A stretch of DNA of 64,000 nt from Solirubrobacter soli DSM 22325 (lineage in GTDB: Bacteria > Actinomycetota > Thermoleophilia > Solirubrobacterales > Solirubrobacteraceae). Position 1 is the first letter of the stretch, and each line of letters starts with the position of its first letter. The stretch spans positions 124,001 to 188,000 of the forward strand of contig NZ_KE384072.1 in NCBI RefSeq assembly GCF_000423665.1, in the 5' to 3' direction. The notes beneath the pieces are model-generated. The model saw nothing but the letters and a program-made list of their open reading frames with translations, made no database searches and was not told the DNA's origin. Both the position numbers and the translations under genes were made by a program. Below are positions 43,227-52,993 of the stretch, one piece after another.

Positions 43227-44909
43227 GTGAGAGGTAAGTTGGCTTACGGCGCGGCGACCGTCGCGCTGGCGGCTGCCGTAGCGGCGTGCGGGTCGAGCTC
43301 CGAGAGCTCCAGCACGGCGACCCCGGCGAAGACCGCGAGCGGCTCGACCGCGACCAAGGAAGGCGGCACCGTCACGGTCCTGATGGGGACCGCCCCCGAC
43401 TTCCTGGACCCGCAGGAGGGCTACACGACGCAGTCGGCCGAGGCGACGTGGATCTCGTATCTCGGCCTGTACACGTACGCGCACAAGAACGGCGAGGACG
43501 GCGGCAAGGTCATCCCCGGCGTGGCGCAGGACTTCCCGACGGTGTCGGCCGACGGCAAGACGTACACGCTCACGCTGCGCCAGGGCCTGAGCTACTCCGA
43601 CGGCTCACCGGTGAAGGCATCGGACTTCACGTACACGATCCAGCGGGCGCTGAAGCTCAATTGGGGCGGCAAGTCGTTCTTCACGGGCTACATCAAGGGC
43701 GCCGAGGCCTATGACACCGGCAAGTCGCACACGATCTCGGGCATCCAGACCGATGACAACACGGGCAAGATCACGATCACGCTGACCAAGCCCTACGGCG
43801 CGTTCCTGAACGTGCTCGCGTTCCCGGCCGCCGGCCTGGTGCCGACCGGGACCAAGATGTCCAACCTCTCGAACACGCCGCCCCCGGGCGTCGGTCCATA
43901 CGAGATCAAGAACGTGGTCCCGAACCGCTCGTTCGACGTCGTCCGCAACCCGAAGTGGACCGCGACCATGGTGCCCGGCGTCGCGCCCGGCCACGTCGAC
44001 GTCACGGTCAAGATCGCGTCCAACACCCAGACCGAGGCCGAGCAGGTGCTCAACAACTCGGCCGACATCTTCGACTGGGCCGACCAGATCCCGCCCAGCC
44101 TCATTTCACAGGTGACATCGAAGGCCGCCGGCCGCTACAAGCAGCAGAACACGATCTCGACGTTCTACTTCTTCCTGAACACCCAGGCCAAGCCGTTCAA
44201 CAACCAGCTGGCGCGCGAAGCCGTCAACTACGCGCTGGACCGGCGCGCGCTCAACCGCCTCAACGGCGGCAACTTCACGCAGACCTGCTGGTTCTTGCCC
44301 GAAGGCCTGGTCGGCCATCCGACGAGCGCCTGCCCATACGGCGATCCCAACGGCGCGCCGGATCTCAACAAGGCCAAGGCGCTGGTCCAGCAGTCCGGGA
44401 TGGCGGGACAGCCGGTGACGGTCTGGTCGGAGACGCGCAGCCCGCGCAAGGAGTTCGCGGCGTACTACACCGACGTCCTGAACCAGATCGGGTTCAAGGC
44501 CAAGACGAAGGTCATCGCCGACGCGCAGTACTTCCCCACGATCGGCAACAAGAAGACCGAGCCGCAGACGGGCTTCGCGGACTGGAACCAGGACTTCCCG
44601 AACCCGAGCGACTTCTACCTGCTGATGGACGCCGGCTCGATCCAGGACACCAACAACCAGAACTTCAGCCAGGTCAACGACCCGCATATCCAGTCGGAGC
44701 TGAAGACCCTCAACGCGGTGCCCGCCGACAAGCTCGACAGCGTCGCCAACCAGTGGCAGCAACTCGACCAGTACCTGGCCCAGAAGGCCTACATCGCCGC
44801 TTACGGCCAGGAGAAGCAGCCGATGTTCTTCTCGGACCGCATCGACTTCCCCGCGGCGGTCTTCAGTCCGCTGTACGGGAACGACTGGTCATCGATCTCG
44901 CTGAAGTAA
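43227..44909 (+). CDS. ABC transporter substrate-binding lipoprotein (oligopeptide/dipeptide type)
   Basis: A 560-residue family 5 extracellular solute-binding protein. Lipoprotein signal with lipobox AAVAAC, then a Ser/Thr-rich linker and the SBP_bac_5 fold (FLDPQEGYTTQS, VTVKASDFTY, LNTQAKPFNNQLAREAVNYALDR). It captures peptides or a peptide-like substrate. GTG start with a strong ribosome site (GAGGAGG, 4 bases upstream). The first gene of a five-gene importer; the next gene begins at the base after its stop. Confidence 0.92.
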   Translation: MRGKLAYGAATVALAAAVAACGSSSESSSTATPAKTASGSTATKEGGTVTVLMGTAPDFLDPQEGYTTQSAEATWISYLGLYTYAHKNGEDGGKVIPGVAQDFPTVSADGKTYTLTLRQGLSYSDGSPVKASDFTYTIQRALKLNWGGKSFFTGYIKGAEAYDTGKSHTISGIQTDDNTGKITITLTKPYGAFLNVLAFPAAGLVPTGTKMSNLSNTPPPGVGPYEIKNVVPNRSFDVVRNPKWTATMVPGVAPGHVDVTVKIASNTQTEAEQVLNNSADIFDWADQIPPSLISQVTSKAAGRYKQQNTISTFYFFLNTQAKPFNNQLAREAVNYALDRRALNRLNGGNFTQTCWFLPEGLVGHPTSACPYGDPNGAPDLNKAKALVQQSGMAGQPVTVWSETRSPRKEFAAYYTDVLNQIGFKAKTKVIADAQYFPTIGNKKTEPQTGFADWNQDFPNPSDFYLLMDAGSIQDTNNQNFSQVNDPHIQSELKTLNAVPADKLDSVANQWQQLDQYLAQKAYIAAYGQEKQPMFFSDRIDFPAAVFSPLYGNDWSSISLK

Positions 44910-45938
44910 GTGGCGACCACTGAAGTAACCGGGACGGAGTTCTCCTCGGGCGCCACGCCCGAGGAGAACGCCCCACCCGGGATCGGCCCGTACGCGCTGG
45001 CCTGGCGGCGGCTGCGGCGCAACAAGACCGCCCTGGCGTTCGGCGCGCTGTTCTTGGCCGTCGTGATCGTCTGCCTGCTGGCGCCGGTCTACGCCGCTCA
45101 CGTCGCGCACACGACCCCCAGCGCGAACCACCTGACCGAGCAGATCAAGCTCGGCGGCAAGCTCCATGACGTCGTGAGCGTCCAGGGGATCCCGATCGGT
45201 CCCACGTGGCATGGGCGGTTCTTCCTCGGCGCCGACTCCAACGGGCGCGACGTCGCGGTCCGGCTGCTCTACGGCGGACGCAACTCGCTCGAGATCGGCG
45301 GCGTGGCGACGCTGATCACCATGATGCTGGCCACGCTGATCGGCGTGTCGGCCGGTTACTTCCGTGGCATGACCGACGGCGTGCTCTCGCGCTGTCTGGA
45401 CGTGCTCTGGGCCTACCCGGCGCTGCTCCTCGGCGTCGCGCTGGGCGTCACGCTGGCGGTCGGCGGGCTCAACCTGGGGCTGTTTCAGATCAAGGGCAAC
45501 TCGCTGATGGTGCCGGCGGTGATCATCGGCGTCGTCTACGTCCCGTACGTGGCCAAGCCGGTACGCGGGCAGGTGATGAGCCTGCGCGAGCGCGAGTTCA
45601 TCGACGCGGCGCGATCGCTCGGCCTCGGGAACATCCGGATCATGGCGACCGAGATCGTGCCCAACACGATCAGCACCCTGATCGTGTTCGTCCCGCTGAT
45701 CATCGCCAACGCGATCCTCCTGGAGGCCGGGCTGAGCTACCTCGGCGCCGGCGTGCAGGACCCGAACCCGTCGTGGGGGACGATGATCTCCGACGGCATC
45801 CGGCTGATCCCGAGCGCGATCCACCTGACGATCGTGCCGGGACTGATGCTGGTCATCGCCGTGCTGGGGATCAACGTCTTCGGCGACGGCGTCCGCGACG
45901 CCCTCGACCCGCGCGCGAAGGTGCGCATCGAGCACTGA
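44910..45938 (+). CDS. ABC transporter permease, DppC/OppC type
   Basis: A 342-residue inner membrane permease: N-terminal cytoplasmic part with WRRLRRNKTALAFG, about six helices, and the EAA loop EFIDAARSLGLGNIRIMATEIVPN that contacts the ATPases. Starts with GTG directly after the previous stop. Encoded before the DppB-type partner, the reverse of the common B-C order. Confidence 0.92.
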   Translation: MATTEVTGTEFSSGATPEENAPPGIGPYALAWRRLRRNKTALAFGALFLAVVIVCLLAPVYAAHVAHTTPSANHLTEQIKLGGKLHDVVSVQGIPIGPTWHGRFFLGADSNGRDVAVRLLYGGRNSLEIGGVATLITMMLATLIGVSAGYFRGMTDGVLSRCLDVLWAYPALLLGVALGVTLAVGGLNLGLFQIKGNSLMVPAVIIGVVYVPYVAKPVRGQVMSLREREFIDAARSLGLGNIRIMATEIVPNTISTLIVFVPLIIANAILLEAGLSYLGAGVQDPNPSWGTMISDGIRLIPSAIHLTIVPGLMLVIAVLGINVFGDGVRDALDPRAKVRIEH

Positions 45939-45939
45939 C

Positions 45940-46884
45940 ATGGCGCGCTTCGTCCTCCGTCGCATCGTGGGCGTGGTCGCGGTCCTGTTCGCGATCTCGG
46001 TGCTGACGTTCCTGATCTTCCAGGCGATCCCCAGCGGCGACCCGGCGCTGCGCCTGGCCGGGCGCCTGGCGACCCCGCAGCAGATCGCCGACGTGCGGGC
46101 CCAGTGGGGCTTCGACAAGCCGATCTACGACCAGTACGTGACGACCATGGGCAAGATCTTCGGCGGGTCGGTCGTCTCCTACACGCAGCAGGTCAACGTG
46201 CTGCAGGAGATCAAGCGCGACCTGCCGGCGACGATCTCGCTCGCGATCGGCGCCGGGATCATCTGGCTCGGGCTGGGCATCGTCTTCGGCGTGATCTCGG
46301 CGCTCTCGGCGGGGAAGATCCTCGACCGGGGGTTGACGGTGCTGGCGCTGATCGGCGTCTCGACGCCGGTGTTCTTCCTCGGCGCGATGATGCTCTACTA
46401 CCTCGGCTACAAGCTGGGGTGGTTCCCGCTCGGCGGGTACATCCCGCTGACGCAGAACCCGTGGCAGTGGTTCACCCACCTGCTGATGCCGTGGTTCGCG
46501 CTGTCGGTGCTGTTCATCGGCGTCTACTCGCGGGTGCTGCGCTCGACGATGCTCGACACGATGAGCGAGGACTTCGTCCGCGCCGCGCGGGCGAAGGGCA
46601 TCACCCAGACGCGCGTGATCGTCCGGCACGTGCTGCGCAACTCGCTGATCCCCGTCATCTCGCTGTTCGGCCTGGACTTCGCCGCGGTCATCGGCGGCGG
46701 CGCGATCCTCACCGAGAGCGTCTTCGGGCTGCACGGCGTCGGCCAGTACGCGGCCGACTCGATCGGGCGCCTCGACGTCCCGCCGATCCTCGTCATCACG
46801 ATGCTGACCGCGTTCGTGGTGGTCGTGATCGGCGCGATCGTCGACATCGTCTACGCCATCCTCGACCCTCGGATCCGCCTATGA
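45940..46884 (+). CDS. ABC transporter permease, DppB/OppB type
   Basis: A 314-residue permease with the DppB N-terminus FVLRRIVGVVAVLFAISVLTFLIF and the EAA motif EDFVRAARAKGITQTRVIVRHVLRN. Six helices. It starts two bases after the preceding gene and its stop overlaps the ATPase start (ATGA), so it is translated in concert with the rest. Confidence 0.92.
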   Translation: MARFVLRRIVGVVAVLFAISVLTFLIFQAIPSGDPALRLAGRLATPQQIADVRAQWGFDKPIYDQYVTTMGKIFGGSVVSYTQQVNVLQEIKRDLPATISLAIGAGIIWLGLGIVFGVISALSAGKILDRGLTVLALIGVSTPVFFLGAMMLYYLGYKLGWFPLGGYIPLTQNPWQWFTHLLMPWFALSVLFIGVYSRVLRSTMLDTMSEDFVRAARAKGITQTRVIVRHVLRNSLIPVISLFGLDFAAVIGGGAILTESVFGLHGVGQYAADSIGRLDVPPILVITMLTAFVVVVIGAIVDIVYAILDPRIRL

Positions 46885-47900
46885 CCCCGTTGTTGTCCGT
46901 CGCGGACCTGCGCGTCTCCTTCGCCACCGAGGAAGGGATCCTGCAGGCCGTGGACGGGGTGTCGTTCGACATCGCAGCTGGGGAGGTGGTGGCGATCGTG
47001 GGCGAGTCGGGCTCGGGCAAGTCGGTGACGGCGATGACGATGCTCGGCCTGACCCGCTCACCGAACGCCCGCTTCGAGGGTTCCGCCGTGTTCGACGGCA
47101 CCGAGCTGCTGACCGCGTCCGAGTCCGAGCTCGAGGGCATCCGCGGCAATGGCATCGCGATGGTCTTCCAGGACCCGATGTCATCGCTCGATCCGGTCTA
47201 CCGCGTCGGCGACCAGATCGTCGAGCAGATCCGGGCGCACGAGCCCGACCTGTCGAAGGGCGCGGCGTTCGATCGGGCGGTCGAGCTGCTCGGGCGGGTG
47301 GGGATTCCCCGGCCGGGCGAGCGGGCGCGGTCGTTCCCGCACGAGTTCAGCGGCGGCATGCGCCAGCGGGTGATGATCGCGATGGCGCTGTCGTGCTCGC
47401 CGGAGCTGCTGATCGCCGACGAGCCGACGACCGCGCTCGACGTCACGATCCAGGCGCAGATCCTGCGCGAGATGAAGGCGCTGCGCGAGGAGACGGGGGC
47501 GGCGATCATCATGGTCACGCACGACCTCGGGGTCGTCGCCGACATCGCCGACCGCGTGCTGGTGATGTACGCCGGGCGGGTGGTCGAGCAGGGCACGTTG
47601 GACGAGGTGTTCTACGACCCGCGGCACCCGTACACCTGGGGGCTGCTGGGCTCGATCGCGCGCGTCGACCGCGACCGCTCGCGACGGCTGCCGGCGATCC
47701 CGGGCTCTCCGCCCTCGCTGCTGGCGGCGCCGGCCGGATGTCACTTCCGGCCGCGTTGCCCGCACGCGTTCGCCAAGTGCACCGAGGTCCCGCCGCTGAA
47801 CGGGCGCGACCGGTGCTGGCTGTCGCTCGAGGAGAAGCGCGAGCTGCGGATGGTCGACGGCGCGATCGGCCTGGCGACCGAGGAGACGGTGACCTCATGA
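46881..47900 (+). CDS. ABC transporter ATPase, DppD/OppD type
   Basis: A 339-residue nucleotide-binding subunit: Walker [12 protein letters not shown] signature FSGGMRQR, Walker [13 protein letters not shown], and the C-terminal oligopeptide extension with a cysteine cluster ([15 protein letters not shown]) that in the family holds an iron-sulfur cluster or metal. ATG overlaps the permease stop by four bases. Confidence 0.94.
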   Translation: MTPLLSVADLRVSFATEEGILQAVDGVSFDIAAGEVVAIVGESGSGKSVTAMTMLGLTRSPNARFEGSAVFDGTELLTASESELEGIRGNGIAMVFQDPMSSLDPVYRVGDQIVEQIRAHEPDLSKGAAFDRAVELLGRVGIPRPGERARSFPHEFSGGMRQRVMIAMALSCSPELLIADEPTTALDVTIQAQILREMKALREETGAAIIMVTHDLGVVADIADRVLVMYAGRVVEQGTLDEVFYDPRHPYTWGLLGSIARVDRDRSRRLPAIPGSPPSLLAAPAGCHFRPRCPHAFAKCTEVPPLNGRDRCWLSLEEKRELRMVDGAIGLATEETVTS

Positions 47901-48946
47901 CCGCGCTGCTGGAGGTCGATCACCTGAAGGTGTACTTCCCCGTGCGGTCGGGCCTCGTCGTCTCCCGCACCGTCGGCAAGGTGCACGCCGTCGACGACGT
48001 CTCGTTCACCTTGCAGGAGGGCGAGACGCTCGGGATCGTGGGCGAGAGCGGGTGCGGGAAGTCGACGCTGATCCGGGCGCTCATGCGGCTCGTCGACAGC
48101 TCGGGCGGGTCGATCCACTTCCGCGGCGTCGACATCACTCGCGCACGCAAGCGTGAGCTGGCACCGGTCCGGCGAGAGCTGCAGATGGTCTTCCAGGACC
48201 CGCAGGGGTCGCTGAACCCGCGCAAGCGCGTCGGTCAGATCGTCGGGCTGCCGCTGAAGCTGCGGGGCGTCTCCGACGTGGAGGGTCGCTCGCGCGAGCT
48301 GCTGGCGCGGGTCGGGTTGAACCCGGAGCATCTGAATCGCTTCCCGCACGAGTTCAGCGGTGGGCAGCGCCAGCGGATCGGGATCGCCCGCGCACTGGCC
48401 GCGGATCCGAAGGCGATCCTGCTCGACGAGCCGGTCTCGGCGCTCGACGTCTCGATCCAGGCGCAGGTCGTAAACCTGCTCGAGGATCTGCAGGGCGAGC
48501 TCGGGCTCTCGTACCTATTCGTCGCCCACGACCTGTCGGTGGTGCGCCATGTCAGCGACCGGATCGTGGTCATGTACCTGGGCAAGATCGTCGAGGTCTC
48601 CCCCGCCGAGGAGCTCTACGACAAGCCGATCCACCCGTACACGACCGGGCTGCTGAGCGCGATCCCGATCCCGGACCCGCGCGAGAACCGCGCCCGCCCG
48701 CGCGCGGTCGTCGAGGGCGAGCCGCCGTCGCCGATCGACCCGCCGCCGGGGTGCCGCTTCCACACGCGCTGCCCCCACGCGACCGAGATCTGCCGCGCGG
48801 TGGAGCCGCCGTTGACCACGTATTCCAACGGCCATCTCGCGGCGTGTCATCACCCGCGCAACGTGGGCTTCGGCGAGATCGTCGCCGCGTCGCGCTCAGA
48901 GGCGTCGCCGGTCGCGGCGGGAGCGGAGCTGCCGGCCGCGGAATAG
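47897..48946 (+). CDS. ABC transporter ATPase, DppF/OppF type
   Basis: A 349-residue ATPase: Walker A GESGCGKS, signature FSGGQRQR, Walker B ILLDEPVSALD, and a C-terminal cysteine group (GCRFHTRCPHATEIC). Pairs with the DppD-type subunit. ATGA overlap with it. The last gene of the importer; no terminator hairpin is evident before the cupin gene 28 bases on. Confidence 0.94.
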   Translation: MTALLEVDHLKVYFPVRSGLVVSRTVGKVHAVDDVSFTLQEGETLGIVGESGCGKSTLIRALMRLVDSSGGSIHFRGVDITRARKRELAPVRRELQMVFQDPQGSLNPRKRVGQIVGLPLKLRGVSDVEGRSRELLARVGLNPEHLNRFPHEFSGGQRQRIGIARALAADPKAILLDEPVSALDVSIQAQVVNLLEDLQGELGLSYLFVAHDLSVVRHVSDRIVVMYLGKIVEVSPAEELYDKPIHPYTTGLLSAIPIPDPRENRARPRAVVEGEPPSPIDPPPGCRFHTRCPHATEICRAVEPPLTTYSNGHLAACHHPRNVGFGEIVAASRSEASPVAAGAELPAAE

Positions 48947-48974
48947 TTCACACCCGACGGCCGTCTGCACCTCC

Positions 48975-49595
48975 ATGGCGCGGTACGGCGATCTCTATGT
49001 GAACGATGTGACGGGTGAGCGGGCGGTGGTGCTGCGCGGCGACGAGGACGCGCCGGGCGAGCCGATGCTCGTGCACCTGCACGTGCGCCCTGGCGGCGCG
49101 GTCTCGGGCGAGCATCTGCACCCCGCGATGCAGGAGCGCTTCGAGGTGCTCAATGGTTCGCTCGCGACGCGCGTCGACGGCGTCGAGCGCAGCCTGCGCG
49201 AAGGCGAGGCGGTGACCGTCGCGGCGGGCGTGTGGCATGACTGGTGGAACGCGAGCGGCGCGCCCGTCGACGTGCTGATCGAGCTGACGCCGCCGTCGCC
49301 ACGCTTCGAGCTGGCGATCGCGACCTCGTTCGGCCTCGCCAACGCGGGCCGCACGAACGCCAAGGGCGTCCCGTCGCTGCTGCAGGTGGCGCTGCTCGGC
49401 GCGGAGTTCTCCGACGTGATCGTCCGCCGCCACCCGCCGGCCTTCGTGCAGCGGCTCGCGTTCGGTGTGCTCGGCTTCGTCGCCCGTCGGCGCGGGCTGC
49501 AGGCGATCTACCCGGAGTACCTCGGCCCGCACGGCTCGGTCGAGCCGGAGCCCGACGCGCTGGCTGCCGCCGGGCTGTCGCCCATCAGCCGATAG
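48975..49595 (+). CDS. Cupin domain protein
   Basis: A 206-residue protein with a cupin barrel in the first 110 residues ([19 protein letters not shown], with His-His and Glu metal ligands, and [12 protein letters not shown]) and a helical C-terminal extension of unknown function ([19 protein letters not shown]). No catalytic activity can be assigned. The stop overlaps the histidine kinase gene by 11 bases tail-to-tail. Confidence 0.8.
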   Translation: MARYGDLYVNDVTGERAVVLRGDEDAPGEPMLVHLHVRPGGAVSGEHLHPAMQERFEVLNGSLATRVDGVERSLREGEAVTVAAGVWHDWWNASGAPVDVLIELTPPSPRFELAIATSFGLANAGRTNAKGVPSLLQVALLGAEFSDVIVRRHPPAFVQRLAFGVLGFVARRRGLQAIYPEYLGPHGSVEPEPDALAAAGLSPISR

Positions 49596-50721
49596 GCACC
49601 CGCGCGCGGACGGTCGTGCCGGCGCCCGGTGGGCTCTCGACGTGCAGCCGCCCGCCGAGTGCCTCGACCCGGTCGGCGAGGCCGCGCAGGCCGCTCCCGC
49701 CGTCGGGGCTCGCGCCGCCGACGCCGTCGTCGGCGATCGCGACCGTCCCGGAGCCGACCTCGATCTCCACCTGCGTGGCCGACGCGTACTTGGCGACGTT
49801 GGCCAGCGCCTCGGCGGCGACGAAGTAGAGCGCGACCTCGACCGGCTCGGGCAGTCGCCCCTCGAGCGTGGCGTGGACCGTGACCGGCACCGGCGAGCGG
49901 GCGGCGAGCGCCTCGAGCGCGGGCACGAGCCCGCGCTCGCTCAGCACCGCGGGGTGCAGGCCGCGCGCGAGGTCACGCAGCTCCTCCAGCGCGCCCATCA
50001 GCTCCTGGATGATCGGCTCGATCCCCGCGTCCGGGCCGAGCTTGCGGGCGAGCAGGCGGAGATGGATCGCGAGGCCGACGAGGCGCTGCTGCGCGCCGTC
50101 GTGCAGGTCGCGCTCGAGCTTGCGGCGCGCGCCGTCCGCCGCTTCGACGATCCGGGCGCGCGACCGCTGGAGCTTCCCCTGCGCGTCGACGTTCGCGATC
50201 GCCTGCCCGACGAGCTCGGCGAACGCGCGCAGCCGCTCCTCGGAGTCCGCCGTGAACGGCGCGTCCGCACTGCCCGCGGCGACCGCGCCCCAGAGCTCGC
50301 CGGCGACGACGATCGGCGCGCCCACCCCCGCCCGGATACCGAGCTCGCGGACCTCCTCGACGTGCGCGCCGTCGATGCCCTCGTAGGAGTCGGTCCTCGC
50401 CGGGAGGCCGGTGCGGCGGATCTGCTCGAGCACTGTGCCGGGATCGAGGTCGATCGGCGTGGGGACCGTGAGCGCCTCGAGCCCGGGCGCCGCCCAGTCC
50501 GAGAGCACGGTGGCGACGCCGGGTCCGTCGAAGCGGGCGGTCATCGCCGCGTCGGCCTTCAGGTGGCGCGCGACCTCGCGGGTGACGAGGTCCAGGACCT
50601 CCTCCGGCGCCGCGTTGCGCGCGACGAGGGTGGCGACGCGCCGCAGCGCTTCGACCTCCTCCAGCCGCGCCTGCAGCGCGCCCTGGAGTCGTTCGTTCTC
50701 CGCCCGCAGGTCCGAGGCCAC
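49585..50721 (-). CDS. GAF-containing sensor histidine kinase (NarL/DegS type)
   Basis: A 378-residue soluble kinase. Coiled N-terminus, GAF sensor (about 45-180), HisKA_3 dimerisation domain with the phospho-acceptor His207 in [12 protein letters not shown], and HATPase domain (about 280-378) with N-box [10 protein letters not shown]1 box ADDGVGGA and G2 box GLRGLADRV. No response regulator gene is next to it. The upstream frame stays open but is antisense to the divergent hydrolase gene, so the GTG at 50721 is chosen because the coiled helix begins there. Confidence 0.88.
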   Translation of the reverse strand: MASDLRAENERLQGALQARLEEVEALRRVATLVARNAAPEEVLDLVTREVARHLKADAAMTARFDGPGVATVLSDWAAPGLEALTVPTPIDLDPGTVLEQIRRTGLPARTDSYEGIDGAHVEEVRELGIRAGVGAPIVVAGELWGAVAAGSADAPFTADSEERLRAFAELVGQAIANVDAQGKLQRSRARIVEAADGARRKLERDLHDGAQQRLVGLAIHLRLLARKLGPDAGIEPIIQELMGALEELRDLARGLHPAVLSERGLVPALEALAARSPVPVTVHATLEGRLPEPVEVALYFVAAEALANVAKYASATQVEIEVGSGTVAIADDGVGGASPDGGSGLRGLADRVEALGGRLHVESPPGAGTTVRARVPIG

Positions 50722-50742
50722 GGGCGGATCGTCGCAGACCGC

Positions 50743-50757
50743 TAGGTTGTGATCAGG
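50743..50757 (+). promoter_or_regulatory. Candidate -10 box of the alpha/beta hydrolase gene
   Basis: TAGGTT at 50743-50748 lies 9 nt before ATG 50758, in the 36-base gap between the divergent kinase and hydrolase genes. The same -10 to start spacing is seen for the acetoin and P450 operons. Confidence 0.35.
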
Positions 50758-51564
50758 ATGCGAGACCTCCCCGTCGGAAACGAACGCACGGTGCGGGTGT
50801 ACGACACCGGCGGCGAAGGCCCGGCGCTGCTGTGGCACCACGGCTCGCCCCACACCGGAGCGCAGCTGCCGCCGCTGCTCGACGCCGCCGATGCGCGCGG
50901 GCTGCGACTGGTCACCTACGCGCGACCGAGCTACGGCGGTTCGACCCCGGCTCCGGGCCGCGACGTGGCCGGCGCCGCCGGCGACGTGCGGGCGCTCGCC
51001 GACGCGCTCGGCCTCGAGCGCTTCGCGGTGATGGGCGCCTCCGGCGGCGGGCCGCACGCGCTGGCGTGCGCGGCGCTGTTGCCCGGCCGGGTCACGGCCG
51101 CAGTGGTCCTCGCCTCCCCCGCGCCCTACACCGACGCGTTCGACTGGTTCGCCGGAATGCACGACCCGAGCAGCCTGCGGGCGGGCCTGGCCGGCCGCGA
51201 GGCCCGCGCCGCGCTCCCCGAGACCTTCGACCCGGAGAGCTTCACCGCCGCCGACTGGGCCGTGCTCGAGGCCGAGTGGGCGCCGCTCGGCCAGGACGCG
51301 TTCGCCGCCGGCCAGGCGGGTCCGGACGGGCTGATCGACGACGAGGTCGCGTTCGCGCATCCGTGGGGCTTCGACCTGGGGACCGTCGCGGCGCCCGTGC
51401 TCGTCGTCCAGGGCGGTCAGGACCGCGTCATCCCGCCCTCGCACGCCGACGCGCTGCTGCGCGCGCTCCCCGCGGGCGAGCTGTGGCTGCGCCCGCGCGA
51501 CGGGCACGTGTCGGTCCTGCGCGCGTGCCCGGTGGCGATGGACTGGATATTCAGGGAGCGCTGA
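50758..51564 (+). CDS. Alpha/beta hydrolase
   Basis: A 268-residue hydrolase: oxyanion segment HHGSPHTG, nucleophile elbow MGASGGGPH (Ser), acid in QGGQDRVIP, and catalytic His in RDGHVSVL. Related to proline iminopeptidase/hydrolase-type proteins; the substrate is unknown. ATG at 50758 preferred over GTG at 50749 because of the -10 spacing. It ends in a 14-base overlap with the converging monooxygenase gene. Confidence 0.87.
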   Translation: MRDLPVGNERTVRVYDTGGEGPALLWHHGSPHTGAQLPPLLDAADARGLRLVTYARPSYGGSTPAPGRDVAGAAGDVRALADALGLERFAVMGASGGGPHALACAALLPGRVTAAVVLASPAPYTDAFDWFAGMHDPSSLRAGLAGREARAALPETFDPESFTAADWAVLEAEWAPLGQDAFAAGQAGPDGLIDDEVAFAHPWGFDLGTVAAPVLVVQGGQDRVIPPSHADALLRALPAGELWLRPRDGHVSVLRACPVAMDWIFRER

Positions 51565-52993
51565 AGCGCAGGGCGCCGTCCTCGAGGGCGCCGTGGCGGA
51601 TCGTCACGACGTCCTGCGCGTAGCTCATCCCGAGCCGCCAGGGGGCGTGTGAGCCGCCCTTGGGGAACAGGTGCAGCGAGCGCTGGACGTAGCCCGCGCT
51701 GAAGTCCAGCAGCGGGCGCGGCTCCACCGACGGGTCGTCGTCGACCGGCATGCACTGCCGGTAGCCATTGTCGTCCATGTGGGTGAGCAGGCGGCAGACG
51801 TACTCGGCGACGAGGTCGGCCTTCAGGGTCCAACTCGCATTGGTGTAGCCGATCGTGAACGCGAAGTTCGGGACGCGGCTGAGCATCATGCCCTTGTAGG
51901 CGAGGTGCTCGGGGAGTGACACCGGCGCGCCGTCGACGCTCAGCTCGATGCCGCCGATCGCCAGCAGGTTCAGCCCGGTCGCGGTGACGATGACGTCGGC
52001 GTCGAGCGCGGCGCCGGACTCCAGCAGCACGCCGGTCTCCGTGAAGCGCTCGATGCGGTCGGTGACGATCGACGCGCGGCCGGCCTTGAGCGTGCGGAAG
52101 AGATCCCCGTCGGGCACGAAGCAGAGGCGCTGGTCCCAGGGCCCGTAGGTCGGGTTGAAGTGGGTGTCGACGGCATAGCCGACCGGGAGCTGCTTGACCG
52201 CGCCGCGCCGCAGCAGCGAGCGCATCAGCTTCGGCCGGCGCTGGCTGATCTGGTAGAGCAGCGTGGCGATCGCGACGTTCTTCCAGCGCACGATCGGGTA
52301 CGCGCGGCGCGCCCCCAACAGCTTGCGGAGCAGGTCGGCGAGCGGGTCGGTGGACGGGATCGCGAGCACGTAGGACGGCGAGCGCTGCAGCATCGTCACG
52401 TGCGCGGCCTCCTCGGCCATCGCGGGCACGAGCGTGACCGCGGTCGCGCCGCTGCCGATCACCAGCACGGACTTGCCCTCGTAGTCGAGGTCGTCCGGCC
52501 AGAACTGCGGGTGCACGAGCGCACCCGCATAGCGGTCCAGGCCGGGCCAGTCAGGCCGGTAGCCCTCGTCATAGCGGTAGTAGCCGCCGCACACGTAGAG
52601 GAACCCGCAGGTGACATCGGGGCGACCGTCGAGCGACACCGTCCAGCGGGCGTCGCGGGTCGACCACGCCGCGTGCGTGACCCGGTGACCGAAGCGCACC
52701 TTGTCCTCGATCCCCGCCTCGCGGGCGGTGTCGCGCACATAGTCCAGGATCGCCGGGCCGTCCGCGATCGCCTCCGACGCCGTCCACGGCCGGAACCGGT
52801 AGCCGAGCGTGTGCATGTCCGAGTCCGAGCGCACGCCCGGGTAGCGGAACAGGTCCCACGTGCCGCCGATCGTGTCGCGCGCCTCGAAGATCGCGTACGA
52901 CTTGTGCGGCAGGCGGGCCTGCAGGTGATGCGCCGCGCCGATGCCCGACAGGCCCGCGCCGACGATCAGGACGTCGAGATGCTCGTTGCTCAC
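51551..52993 (-). CDS. Flavin-containing monooxygenase (Baeyer-Villiger-like)
   Basis: A 480-residue flavoprotein monooxygenase. FAD motif GAGLSGIGAA at residues 11-20, NADPH motif VIGSGATAVT at about 185-194, and the fingerprint region GALVHPQFWPDD between the two Rossmann motifs. Similar enzymes insert oxygen beside ketones or oxygenate soft nucleophiles. GTG start by four-base overlap with the ScyD-like gene, so translationally coupled. The substrate is unknown. Confidence 0.9.
   Translation of the reverse strand: MSNEHLDVLIVGAGLSGIGAAHHLQARLPHKSYAIFEARDTIGGTWDLFRYPGVRSDSDMHTLGYRFRPWTASEAIADGPAILDYVRDTAREAGIEDKVRFGHRVTHAAWSTRDARWTVSLDGRPDVTCGFLYVCGGYYRYDEGYRPDWPGLDRYAGALVHPQFWPDDLDYEGKSVLVIGSGATAVTLVPAMAEEAAHVTMLQRSPSYVLAIPSTDPLADLLRKLLGARRAYPIVRWKNVAIATLLYQISQRRPKLMRSLLRRGAVKQLPVGYAVDTHFNPTYGPWDQRLCFVPDGDLFRTLKAGRASIVTDRIERFTETGVLLESGAALDADVIVTATGLNLLAIGGIELSVDGAPVSLPEHLAYKGMMLSRVPNFAFTIGYTNASWTLKADLVAEYVCRLLTHMDDNGYRQCMPVDDDPSVEPRPLLDFSAGYVQRSLHLFPKGGSHAPWRLGMSYAQDVVTIRHGALEDGALRFSAP

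Noticed and set aside
50749-50757. GTG start at 50749 for the alpha/beta hydrolase
   Set aside because: It would begin directly on the -10 box TAGGTT; ATG 50758 has a better spacing.
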